DNA of 46,805 bases from Chloroflexota bacterium (lineage in GTDB: Bacteria; Chloroflexota; Anaerolineae; Aggregatilineales; Phototrophicaceae): the NCBI GenBank assembly GCA_028875245.1, contig JAPPEU010000013.1, forward strand, positions 1 through 46,805, given 5' to 3'. Under the pieces are notes generated by a model, which saw nothing but the letters and a program-made list of their open reading frames with translations, did no database searches and had not been told where the DNA came from. The translations under genes and the position numbers were made by a program. This document shows, piece by piece, positions 34,812-43,269 of the stretch. The stretch's first letter is position 1. Every line of letters starts with the position of its first letter.

Positions 34812-37340
34812 ATGCTAGCTTTATTCGCTCCACTGAAGGCAAAAGCGCGGGGCCTGCTAAACCGGCTGATGCGCGGCGCAGACCAGCTATTGACTTGGCT
34901 GCTTAAAGGTTGGCGCTGGTTAAATTCACTCGATATTCCGCTGAGCCCGCTGCAATGGATCCTGCTGTTCTATGTCGTCCTTGGGCTGATGTATTTGGCG
35001 GCGACGCCGGTCTTCGAGGCGAATGAAGAACTCCGGCATTACGGTTATGTCGAACACCTGCGCAAGACGAACAGCCTGCCGAGACAAAAATTCGACGGCC
35101 GAGACACTATCTACCGGCAGCACGGCAACCAACCGCCGCTCTACTACGCGCTGATGGCGCTGGCCTCGGCGCCGTTCAACATCGACGGCGCGGATATCCA
35201 CGGCCGCCTCAATCCGCATGTCACCGCCCATCAGCCGGACTCCTTCGGGAACAAGAACCTGATCATACATGATGAGGGGCTCTCGCTGATTGCCGGCCCT
35301 GGCGTCGCCATTTTGTTCATTCGCGCGCTCGGCCTGGCGGCTGGCGCGGGAACGATTGTTTTCGTCTTCAAGATTGGAGAGCTCGTCGCGCCGCAGCGCC
35401 TGACCGTCGCCTTCGTTGCGGCCGCAATTACGGGCCTGAACCCGATGTTCATTTTCGTCAGCGCCTCCGTCAACAACGACAGCCTGGCGATGATTTTGAA
35501 CAGCGCCCTGATTTGGCTGACGCTGCGTACGCTGCGAGACGGGTTCACGCTTCGCCGTACGCTGACAATGGCGCTGCTCTTCGCTTTGACGAGCCTCACC
35601 AAGCTGACGGGTCTCGTACTGCTGCCGGTCATGCTGTTGGCGGCCTTCATCGTCTTTCGAAAGACCCGAGATCGCCGCGGTCTCTTGCTGTTTCTGTATA
35701 TTATGGCGCTGTTCTGGGGGTTGATCGCCGGTTGGTGGTACTTCCGCAATATCCAGCTTTACCAGGAACCATTCGGCATCATCACGATGGCGAATATCGC
35801 CGGGCCGCGCGGCATAACCTTCAGCCTTGCGGACCTGTTCGCCGAATACCAGCAGTTTCGCATGTCTTATTGGGGGCTATTTGGCGCGCTCAATATTCAG
35901 GTCGCGAGCATCTTCTACCTGCTGTTGGACTTGATGACATTCCTGAGTATTCTCGGCTGCGTTTTCCTGGGGATGCAATTGCTGGCGATCAGCGATTTTG
36001 CCTATGCGCGTTTCGAGCTGGCGCATCTGCTGACGCTGGCCTTCGCCCTGGCGCTATTATGGCTTGGCGTGCTGTACTGGAGCGCCATGACGCGCGTGGC
36101 CGAGGGGCGTGTGCTCTTCCCGCTTATCGGCGTCATCAGCCCGCTGCTGGCGCTGGGCTTTGTCGAAGTGGTTTGGTGGGTTGTGTTTTCACTGCGGCCG
36201 CCCAACCTGGAATTCGTGCGGGCGGGCGATGCGGTGCCGAAGGCGCTACTGCATGACGCCATGGTCTGGCAGCTGCGCTTCCTGGGAGTTGTCGCGCTTT
36301 TTGTGCCTTTCACGGTCATCGCCAGTCAATACAGCGCGCCGCAGCCGGTGCAAGCAGTGCCCGACAGGGCGCGCCAGGTTTACGCCGAGTTCGGTGATGT
36401 CGCGCTTATCGGATACGAGCGCGTCGACCGTCGATATTCAACCGCAGACCGGGTGAAAGTCAAGCTCTACTGGCAAGTGCTGAGCCAGTCAGCCGACGAC
36501 AACAGCATATATCTCACCCTGGTTGACGACCGCGGTCAGGAAATCGGCCGCTACGCCACCTTCCCGGGCGCGGGAAGTCTACGAACATCACGTTGGCAAG
36601 CCGACAAGATTTACCCGGATGAATACTTCATCAACATCAGCAACGCGGCTTACGGGCGTTATCCTTTCGATCTGCTCGTCGAATGGAAAAACGCGACGCG
36701 CACGGCAGCAATTGCCGCCAGCAACGCGGAAGGCGAGAGCATCGACCCGGTGCTACTGGAAATCGGCGCTGTAGTCACGGCCAGGTCGCAGCCGGTCCTC
36801 AGCGGCTTCTCCGAGATTCCGCTGGACATGCAACCCGTTTTCGCCGAGGCGATTCGCCTTGAGTCCTTCAAGCTAGACCTTGAGTTGAATGAAATCTCAT
36901 TGAACTGGAAAGCGGAAACGACGCCTGAAGAGAATTACACCGTGTTTGCCCACCTCTTGGATGCGGATGAAAATATCCTCAATCAAGATGACGGAACGCC
37001 GCGCTTGCCCACCAAATACTGGCGTTGGGGCGAATCCTTCACCACCTATCATCGTTTTTCTGAAGAATTCAATATGCTGGATTACAGTCTGTCTGTTGGC
37101 CTTTACATCCACGACGGCCTGACCTACCCCAAACTGGATTATGTGATGGTCGTCGAAGAAGAAGGCGAGGAAACAGAGGCGATTCTGAATTCCTTTGTCA
37201 TTCCCTGGGATATCGCGGACGAGGTGATCGAACTGACGGCGACAGCGGCGCCAACTGGCGAGGCGGCCGAGCAAGGAACCGCGGTGACCGAAGAAGCGAA
37301 TGAGCGGGGGCCGACTTCATCAAGCGAGAGCGAGCCTTAG
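34812..37340 (+). CDS. Large GT-C type membrane protein (DUF2142/GT39-like) with two C-terminal beta domains
   Basis: The 842-residue protein has about 11 membrane spans (45-520). After the first span comes PVFEANEELRHYGYVEHL, resembling the acidic loop (P-x-DE-x-H type) of DUF2142 and GT-C transferases. Two beta-sandwich-like repeats follow: about 535-640 (DRVKVKLYWQVLS) and about 680-790 (LNEISLNWKAE). The very end is low-complexity (TATAAPTGEAAEQGT, then ESEP). It probably transfers sugars from lipid carriers to surface acceptors. A promoter is not certain; TATACT occurs near 34750. The stop overlaps the converging gene at 37337 by 4 bp. Confidence 0.75.
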   Translation: MLALFAPLKAKARGLLNRLMRGADQLLTWLLKGWRWLNSLDIPLSPLQWILLFYVVLGLMYLAATPVFEANEELRHYGYVEHLRKTNSLPRQKFDGRDTIYRQHGNQPPLYYALMALASAPFNIDGADIHGRLNPHVTAHQPDSFGNKNLIIHDEGLSLIAGPGVAILFIRALGLAAGAGTIVFVFKIGELVAPQRLTVAFVAAAITGLNPMFIFVSASVNNDSLAMILNSALIWLTLRTLRDGFTLRRTLTMALLFALTSLTKLTGLVLLPVMLLAAFIVFRKTRDRRGLLLFLYIMALFWGLIAGWWYFRNIQLYQEPFGIITMANIAGPRGITFSLADLFAEYQQFRMSYWGLFGALNIQVASIFYLLLDLMTFLSILGCVFLGMQLLAISDFAYARFELAHLLTLAFALALLWLGVLYWSAMTRVAEGRVLFPLIGVISPLLALGFVEVVWWVVFSLRPPNLEFVRAGDAVPKALLHDAMVWQLRFLGVVALFVPFTVIASQYSAPQPVQAVPDRARQVYAEFGDVALIGYERVDRRYSTADRVKVKLYWQVLSQSADDNSIYLTLVDDRGQEIGRYATFPGAGSLRTSRWQADKIYPDEYFINISNAAYGRYPFDLLVEWKNATRTAAIAASNAEGESIDPVLLEIGAVVTARSQPVLSGFSEIPLDMQPVFAEAIRLESFKLDLELNEISLNWKAETTPEENYTVFAHLLDADENILNQDDGTPRLPTKYWRWGESFTTYHRFSEEFNMLDYSLSVGLYIHDGLTYPKLDYVMVVEEEGEETEAILNSFVIPWDIADEVIELTATAAPTGEAAEQGTAVTEEANERGPTSSSESEP

Positions 37341-39343
37341 GCTTCCCCCGCGTCAAGCGGGATATCAACATTTTGGCCTTTAGGATTGCCCAGCTCATCC
37401 AAGACCTCAATGTTGAAGACGCTTCCCAGGTCCACCCTTTTGCCCAGCTTGTAAAGCGCCACCTTCAGCGAGCTCGCCTCTTCATGCTGAGTGAGCGCTC
37501 CGAATGTCAGCAGCCGGTCGCCTTCACACCAGTGCCGTCCGTGCCAGAAGCGGGCGTCGAGTTGATCCACTCGCTCGCCCTGCGCGTCGTAGAGCTGCGC
37601 GCTGAATTGCAGGTCCTCGCCGACCTGCCGGGCGGGCAGCCGCCACTCAAGCGCGATTTCGTCATCATCCCAACCGTAGCCGGTAAGTTGAACGCCGTTG
37701 ACGAAGCGCTGGGGCGCGATCGCGCGGATTGTGCCGCGGGACCAGGCCGGCGCGCCAAGCCATTTTTGCAGTACATAATCGTCCCCGCCCTCCCGCGTGG
37801 GGAAAGATCTGGCGCTCTCATTGCGATAAAGATCGGCAAGCGGACCGCGCGGGGCATCCGGCGCGATGACGGCGGCGAATGGCTGACCGGGGAATACCGC
37901 ATAGCCCCGCGGGACGATTGCGCGCGCACATTTCACATCGTCCCACAGGAGCGTATCCCAAACCGCCACCTCATGATGCAGATTCCAGGACATGCCAGCC
38001 GCCAACACCAGGACATCATCGAAGCGGGCGAGTTCCTCTTGCAGCGGCAAAAGTTTCGCCAAGGGCGTCGTGAAGCCGGGATAATCCACCTGTCGCCGCG
38101 CAACAAAGTCGAGAGCCGCATTCCAGGCTTGGATCTGCAGCGCGAGAATGAGGGCGTAGAGCAGCCAGGCGGCAAACTGAAGCGGGCGATGCGACGCGGC
38201 GCGGCCCATGACAGAGTCCAGGCCGAGCCCGATTAACAGGGCAAGACCCGGGATTGAGGGGATGAAATAGTGGATGTAGACGGGCGTCCATTCGATAATC
38301 AGCAGGAAGCTCGGCAGGAATGCCCAAATCAGCATGATGGCGGCGAAGCGTCGGTAACGCGCGAATAGCGCGAGAATGCCGATGAAGACAAGCGGAATCA
38401 ACAGGAGTGCGACCGGCAGCAATGGCGTATAGGCGGACGCGAGCGCTTCAGCCTGATCCGGCGCGAGCCAAGTCTCCAGGCCGCTTCCAGAGGCGAGCCG
38501 AAGGACCGCGGCGATCGACGCGCTGCTGAATTGCGGGGCGCTTTCCGCTGACCGCGCCAGCGCATCGGAAATCCGCCAGGGATCGTTTTCCAGGGTCTGT
38601 GTGAGCCCTAGCATATAGGGGGCGCAGACAATAACTGACAAGGCGACGGCGATGATGAGAGCGCCGGCGCTCATACGCTTCCGACCCTGCCAAAGCGATA
38701 TGGGGATGATCAGCCCCAGGGGCCAGGAGGCAAAATGAAACTGAAGGCCGATAATCAAGACCGGTATGCCCAGGCACTGAGCGAGAAGGACCGAGCGCCT
38801 TCCGGGCCCGCCCGCGCGCGCCTGCCAGAAGCCATGCAGCAAGAGCAGAAATCCCAGGATGATAAACGGACTGTGCAACTCCTGCGCCCAGATTTTGCGA
38901 CTGAATAAGACAGCCCATGGATTGACGGCGTAGCACAGACCCGCCAGCAAGGCGACGCGCCTTCCGCAGCAGCGGCGCGCCAGGAGCCACAACAACGCCA
39001 CGCCGATCACATTCCATAGCATGATGAAGTGAATGACGACCGCGGGGTTTGAGGACAGAGCGAAGGGAATCGACAGGAAATACACGCTCACCGGCGAATT
39101 GGGGATGCCGGTCGAAGAGAGAATGCCGGTCAGCGGAAAGCGCTGGCCGTCCGCCAGCTCCAAGGCCAGGGTAGACAGCATGGCGTCATCATGGAAGTAC
39201 TCCACCACATCGCCGCGCCCAACGCGCAGAACCGCCGCGAGCAATACGATGAGCAGCAGGCCGCCCAATTCGCGCCGGTCATCAAGCGGCAGCGCGCGAG
39301 GCATCCGATCAAGCAAGCGCATCGGCATCATCGCGCGAATCAC
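37337..39343 (-). CDS. GT-C type membrane glycosyltransferase (GT39/GT83-like)
   Basis: The 668-residue protein has the best GT39/GT83 resemblance of the three here. After the first span (ELGGLLLIVLLAAVLRV) comes the loop FHDDAMLSTLALELADG with the acidic pair expected for catalysis. About ten more spans follow (FSRKIWAQELHSPFIILG lies in one loop). A C-terminal beta domain (about 550-668; DEIALEWRLPARQVGEDLQF) matches the layout of the other two. GTG 39343 has GGGAG 8 bp upstream. It begins 15 bp after the HIT gene stop, so both are probably one transcript. Confidence 0.82.
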   Translation of the reverse strand: MIRAMMPMRLLDRMPRALPLDDRRELGGLLLIVLLAAVLRVGRGDVVEYFHDDAMLSTLALELADGQRFPLTGILSSTGIPNSPVSVYFLSIPFALSSNPAVVIHFIMLWNVIGVALLWLLARRCCGRRVALLAGLCYAVNPWAVLFSRKIWAQELHSPFIILGFLLLLHGFWQARAGGPGRRSVLLAQCLGIPVLIIGLQFHFASWPLGLIIPISLWQGRKRMSAGALIIAVALSVIVCAPYMLGLTQTLENDPWRISDALARSAESAPQFSSASIAAVLRLASGSGLETWLAPDQAEALASAYTPLLPVALLLIPLVFIGILALFARYRRFAAIMLIWAFLPSFLLIIEWTPVYIHYFIPSIPGLALLIGLGLDSVMGRAASHRPLQFAAWLLYALILALQIQAWNAALDFVARRQVDYPGFTTPLAKLLPLQEELARFDDVLVLAAGMSWNLHHEVAVWDTLLWDDVKCARAIVPRGYAVFPGQPFAAVIAPDAPRGPLADLYRNESARSFPTREGGDDYVLQKWLGAPAWSRGTIRAIAPQRFVNGVQLTGYGWDDDEIALEWRLPARQVGEDLQFSAQLYDAQGERVDQLDARFWHGRHWCEGDRLLTFGALTQHEEASSLKVALYKLGKRVDLGSVFNIEVLDELGNPKGQNVDIPLDAGEA

Positions 39344-39358
39344 GGAAGCATCTCCCGG

Positions 39359-39877
39359 TCATGATTCGACTTCTTGCTTTGGTCCGTATAGGCTATCCCA
39401 ACTCGAGCGCATCTGTTCCAGGATGTTATCCAGCGTGTCGGGCACGGTGCGCGTTCCGCCGATGCACTGCATGAAATTGTGATCGCCATTCCAGCGCGGC
39501 ACGATATGAAAATGGAAGTGCGCGGCGATGCTGGCGCCGGCGGCAGCGCCGATATTCGCGCCGATGTTGAATGCCGGCGGATCCGCGATTTCGCGCAATA
39601 CGCGCATCGTCCGGTTTGTCATCAGCATCAGATCAGCGAGGGCGGCCGCGCTCATGTCCTCCTGCGATGACACATGCTCGTATGGAATAATCATTGTGTG
39701 AGCGTAGGTATATGGATAGCGATTGAGCGCCGCGTATGTGTGCGACGAACGGGAGACGACATGCTGCGCGCGGTCATTGTCCGCTGTCTCCGCCAAGCGG
39801 CAAAACAGGCAGGATTCGAAACGTTTGCGCTCGCCTCGGATGTATTCCATGCGCCATGGCGTCCAGATTGGGTTCAT
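39359..39877 (-). CDS. HIT-family nucleotide hydrolase or phosphorylase (Ap4A-type)
   Basis: This 172-residue cytoplasmic protein has the histidine triad HFHFHIVPRW near 115-124 (His-x-His-x-His), the catalytic site for cleaving the alpha-phosphate of dinucleoside polyphosphates. The CLFCRLAE segment near 23-30 gives the usual N-terminal metal-site cysteines. MNPIWTPWRMEYI at the start is characteristic of the bacterial and actinobacterial-type Ap4A phosphorylase-like HIT group. AAGGA lies 6 bp upstream of the ATG. It is divergent from the biotin ligase gene and leads the two-gene unit with the GT-C gene at 37337. Confidence 0.9.
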   Translation of the reverse strand: MNPIWTPWRMEYIRGERKRFESCLFCRLAETADNDRAQHVVSRSSHTYAALNRYPYTYAHTMIIPYEHVSSQEDMSAAALADLMLMTNRTMRVLREIADPPAFNIGANIGAAAGASIAAHFHFHIVPRWNGDHNFMQCIGGTRTVPDTLDNILEQMRSSWDSLYGPKQEVES

Positions 39878-40034
39878 GATGGGTCCTTCTAGCTATCGTC
39901 CCGCGCGCCGCGGGCATGACGGAATCTGACTCGCTCGCCCGATCACGCTGTTGCCTGCCCCGGCACAACTCTATTCTAGTGGCGTCCCCAAGTCTGATAC
40001 AATGCGGAGGGACGGAATCCATCGCGGATCTGAG

Positions 40035-40790
40035 ATGACCTTATCGCAATCCATACTGGAGCGGCAGCTAAGCCGGCCCTTCAAGTATTTTGACCAGGTC
40101 GACAGCACCAACGATGTCGCCAAAGCCTGGCTGGCGGCCGGCGCTCCCGAAGGCGCTGTGGTCATCGCCAATGCGCAGACGCGCGGTCGAGGCCGCCAGG
40201 GCCGCAGCTGGCGAACGCCGCCGAATGCCGCGCTGGCGCTGTCAATCATCTTGAAACCGGCGAAAGCTCATCTCAGTCGCTTGAACATGGTCGCCGCGCT
40301 GAGCGTTTATGACCTGGCCGCAGAAGTCGGCTGTGAGGAGCTGGGCATCAAATGGCCCAACGATGTGGAGATCAATGGCAGGAAAGTTTGCGGCATATTG
40401 CCGGAGGCCCTTTGGGAAGGCGGCCGGCTTGCGGGCGCGGTGCTTGGCATCGGCGTCAATGTGCGCGTTGACTTCAAGCGGTCACCATTAAGCGGGACCG
40501 CCATCAGCCTGGAAGACATGGTGGAGCGGCGCCTGGATCGCGCTCAGCTAAGCGCGTCGCTGCTGCGCAGGAGCAAGCAATGGTATGAGCAGATTGGCGC
40601 GCCAGTCCTGCATAAGACCTGGAAAAGCCGACTGACGACGCTCAACCGCGCTGTCGCTGTCGACGGCGTCGCCGGCGTCGCGGTGGACGCGCTGCCCGAC
40701 GGCAGCTTGCTCATCCGTGACGACAGCGGGCGCATCCATCAGGCGGGCAGCGGCGAACTCTACGCGCATAGTGATGATGAGGGGCGCTAG
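40035..40790 (+). CDS. birA: Biotin--[acetyl-CoA-carboxylase] ligase, catalytic form without HTH
   Basis: The 251-residue enzyme attaches biotin to carrier proteins such as the AccB subunit. It shows DSTNDVAK (near 20), the biotinyl-AMP loop GRGRQGRSW (50-58), KWPNDVEINGRKVCGIL (near 110-126) and GIGVNV. The small C-terminal SH3-like domain is present (VDGVAGVAVDALPDGSLLIRDD). There is no N-terminal winged helix, so it is a monofunctional ligase, not a repressor. The start is a choice: ATG 40035 fits the family; frames open to 39951 and 40002 add an unrelated leader. The next gene starts directly at its stop (TAGGTG). Confidence 0.9.
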   Translation: MTLSQSILERQLSRPFKYFDQVDSTNDVAKAWLAAGAPEGAVVIANAQTRGRGRQGRSWRTPPNAALALSIILKPAKAHLSRLNMVAALSVYDLAAEVGCEELGIKWPNDVEINGRKVCGILPEALWEGGRLAGAVLGIGVNVRVDFKRSPLSGTAISLEDMVERRLDRAQLSASLLRRSKQWYEQIGAPVLHKTWKSRLTTLNRAVAVDGVAGVAVDALPDGSLLIRDDSGRIHQAGSGELYAHSDDEGR

Positions 40791-42158
40791 GTGAGCCGGA
40801 TACACTTGGAATGGGAGGTGGAAGCGGAACGGATCGCCGGGACTGACAGCGAAGGGCCGGAAGCGAAGCGCAGGCGGCGGCGAACATGCCTGGTCTTTTG
40901 GGCGCTTGGCTGCCTGCTTGCGGCGGCGATCGTTCTCGGTTTGCTGCTTTTGCGGCAGCGCGCGCAGGATATCGAACGGCAATTCGCGCAGCTGCTGCAA
41001 GACACCGTCAAGGCCGAGGTGGCGGCGCTGCGCATAGGGGACCTGTATAGCTTTCTGGCATTCCAGAGCGCCCATGATCCGGACTGGATGAACAGGCAGC
41101 GCGCGGCATTCCAGCAATACAGCGGCTTAATGGCCGACGGCGCTATCGAGCTCACCGGCAGCATCCTGAGCGTGGAAATCGACGTCGATCGAGCGCGTGT
41201 GCTCGTCCAGGAAAACATCAGCGAACTGCCATACGCAAGGTTGTGGTTCTACCGCCGCGGCGGCGAGGGCTGGGAGCATGTCGCGCAAGATCATTCATTT
41301 TGGGGCGAAGCTCAGAAGCTAGAATCATCCAGGGTCATCGTCAATTTCCGCGACGTAGACCAGAAGTTTGCCTCTCAAGTCAAAGATGCCCTCACCGACT
41401 GGATGGGAAAGGGTTGCGGAATCCTGGATTGCGCCGGCTTGCCGAGACTCCAGATCGACATCGTTGCCGCCGCGGCCGAGGATGCGGTCTGGCTGGACGA
41501 GCAGAACCTGCGCATGCAGATTCGTTCGCCTTACATCGATATCGCGCGCGCCGATACGCCCTTCAATGGTCGGCGGCAACTGCTCGTCAGCGGCATGCTG
41601 GCTGAGCGGCTTGTTGATGCGCATACCGGCTACCTCAGCGCGATCTCGGGCGACGCCCGCTACCTGCGAGATTCGGCGATCGCCTGGCTCAGCGAGACCT
41701 TCACGCGATTGGACAGCGGCGCGACCTCGATCCGCTCGCTGGCGACGAACTATGGCGACGACAAGATCGCTTCTTTACTGTCGAAGCTGTCCGCAACCAG
41801 TGATATGTCGCTTGTTCGAGAAGTGATCGACTGGCCTTTGGAAGCCGCGGACCTCGATTGGCGCGATTTCGTCGAATGGCGCCTGGCGCTTGAAAGCGAG
41901 CTCCTCAGCGCCCGCCGGCAGAACGAATGGCTCGCGCTCTACGACACAGCCGATGAAAACGTCCGCTTGCTGGCCTACGAACGATACAGCAGAAACGCGG
42001 CCCCGGCGCAATTTCACGTGATCGACGCGCTGGTTTGGTCCGCGCCCGACGGCGGGCCTCAGCTGCGCGCGACGGTGCAGGCGGCCGGCGACAACCGTCC
42101 CGGCGGCGAAGTCATTCTATTCAATTTGGTCAATGGCCTGTGGAAGCGGGCGAGCTGA
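40791..42158 (+). CDS. Unknown membrane-anchored extracytoplasmic protein
   Basis: The 455-residue product starts at GTG 40791, immediately after the biotin ligase stop, so it is probably coupled. Residues 23-47 are a basic patch (KRRRR) and one span (LVFWALGCLLAAAIVLGLLL), giving a single-pass N-in anchor. The rest is outside and soluble, with no family I recognise. A short helical stretch (QRAQDIERQFAQLLQDTVKAE) precedes a region resembling SnoaL/NTF2-like lipoprotein or zinc-protease-like regions of other Chloroflexota genes, but without visible catalytic motifs. Translation shows normal composition with no frameshift. Function not assigned. Confidence 0.75.
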   Translation: MSRIHLEWEVEAERIAGTDSEGPEAKRRRRRTCLVFWALGCLLAAAIVLGLLLLRQRAQDIERQFAQLLQDTVKAEVAALRIGDLYSFLAFQSAHDPDWMNRQRAAFQQYSGLMADGAIELTGSILSVEIDVDRARVLVQENISELPYARLWFYRRGGEGWEHVAQDHSFWGEAQKLESSRVIVNFRDVDQKFASQVKDALTDWMGKGCGILDCAGLPRLQIDIVAAAAEDAVWLDEQNLRMQIRSPYIDIARADTPFNGRRQLLVSGMLAERLVDAHTGYLSAISGDARYLRDSAIAWLSETFTRLDSGATSIRSLATNYGDDKIASLLSKLSATSDMSLVREVIDWPLEAADLDWRDFVEWRLALESELLSARRQNEWLALYDTADENVRLLAYERYSRNAAPAQFHVIDALVWSAPDGGPQLRATVQAAGDNRPGGEVILFNLVNGLWKRAS

Positions 42159-42197
42159 TCCCCGCGTCAAGGACCGGGCGAACAGCGGCGTGCCTGC

Positions 42198-42238
42198 AAA
42201 ACAAAAACCGGGTCCGCCAAATGCGTCGGCGGGCCCGG
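42198..42238 (-). terminator. Rho-independent terminator for the small membrane protein gene
   Basis: On the minus strand an 11-bp GC stem (42228-42238 with 42208-42218, one G-U pair) with a 9-nt loop is followed by TTTTTGTTTT (42207-42198). On the plus strand the same stem is followed by CTGTGTTT, so it may also act weakly for the converging gene. Confidence 0.85.
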
Positions 42239-42273
42239 CTGTGTTTGCGCTTGTAGACTTTGCTGAGCGGGAT

Positions 42274-42783
42274 TTACTCGTCGTCCCCCATGCCCATCGC
42301 GGCGTCGCGGATGACGACGAGGAAGGCGAGCGCATGACCAAACATGATGTGGCCGAACAAGCTTGGGCTGTTCAGATCGATCTGCAGCAAGTCGCCGCCT
42401 GCGATCGCGGGCATGATGATCAAGCCGCCGACGATCCACCAGATGACGCCGTAGATCAAGCCGCCAACCGCGATGTTGTAGAGCGGGTTTCCCAGATCCA
42501 CATACTGCATGAAGATGCCAGTATACAAGCCGCCAATCACCGCGCTGATGATGATATGCAGGATGAAGCCGATCAAGGCGTCAGCGCCGATCATCCCGCC
42601 GACCATCTCCAGCATGCCATTGTTCATCATGGGCGCGCCCTGCTCGACGCTAGCGACCATGTCCCCGCCTTCGCTCATTGTGACATCAAGGCTTGGCACC
42701 ATTGACGCCCCGATGAATGCGAGAAAGAGATACCCGGCAATGATCCCAGGTATGATCCCCCTCCTCATTTTGTCCATATCCAT
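42274..42783 (-). CDS. Small polytopic membrane protein of unknown function
   Basis: The 169-residue protein has about four hydrophobic segments (GIIPGIIAGYLFLAFIGASM; ALIGFILHIIISAVIGGLYTGIF; IAVGGLIYGVIWWIVGGLIIM; LFGHIMFGHALAFLVVI). It is rich in Met and Gly and has an acidic, Met-rich loop after the first span. GGAGGAG 5 bp before the ATG is the strongest ribosome site in the window, and it has its own promoter and terminator, so it is probably well expressed. The repeated G-x-I-x-G pattern recalls YagU/DUF1440-type or other small integral membrane proteins, but I assign no function. Confidence 0.8.
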   Translation of the reverse strand: MDMDKMRRGIIPGIIAGYLFLAFIGASMVPSLDVTMSEGGDMVASVEQGAPMMNNGMLEMVGGMIGADALIGFILHIIISAVIGGLYTGIFMQYVDLGNPLYNIAVGGLIYGVIWWIVGGLIIMPAIAGGDLLQIDLNSPSLFGHIMFGHALAFLVVIRDAAMGMGDDE

Positions 42784-42879
42784 TTTGACTCCTCCTAAGA
42801 ATGCTAAGACCTTCGTTTACGAACTGCGATGTAATGACTTCTATATATGGGCAAGATTCATAAGAACTTACCCGCTTCG

Positions 42880-42917
42880 ATTGTCAACATTATATACAAA
42901 ATGTCTTTTGCAAGCAA
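42880..42917 (-). promoter_or_regulatory. Promoter of the small membrane protein gene, with operator-like palindrome
   Basis: Minus strand: -35 TTGCTT (42912-42917), 17 bp, perfect -10 TATAAT (42889-42894). Overlapping the -10 and just downstream is AATGTTGACAAT (42880-42891), an 11/12 match to the locus palindrome ATTGTTGACAAT. Because TTGACA is also a -35 word, the resemblance may be chance. The 486-bp gap 42784-43269 contains this promoter and the gyrA leader; no gene is seen. Confidence 0.55.
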
Positions 42918-43226
42918 GTATATCAGACCATCAATCGAAAATCTGGCGCAAATGCGCGGCTTTCCTCGCCTGCCCGGTTCCTCCAGGCCATGCGCATTGG
43001 CATTCAAATCAGCCGCGAATTCCATGCGATAACATAGCGAAAACCACCTGATTGTGTTAGAATCCAGTCAGATAATCGCGTGGGCGCAACACTGAATCTC
43101 GGGGGCGTTTTGCCGGCTCTTGGCAATATGATTGCTTGCGCAAATCCCTCGCGGAGTCTGGCAGCGGCAAAGTCAGCTGTCAAGCGAGGGGCGGGGCCGG
43201 CGCTCAAGAGTTTACCACCGCCGACG

Positions 43227-43269
43227 AAAGGAGAAACGAGCCGACCAATATCGTGGTCGGCCGCTTGAT
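43227..43269 (+). promoter_or_regulatory. gyrA leader: stem-loop between Shine-Dalgarno and start codon
   Basis: A strong ribosome site AAAGGAG (43227-43233) lies 36 bases before the gyrA ATG. Between them GCCGACCA (43240-43247) and TGGTCGGC (43254-43261) form a perfect 8-bp stem with a 6-nt loop. If folded, the effective spacing is 14 nt. Confidence 0.6.
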
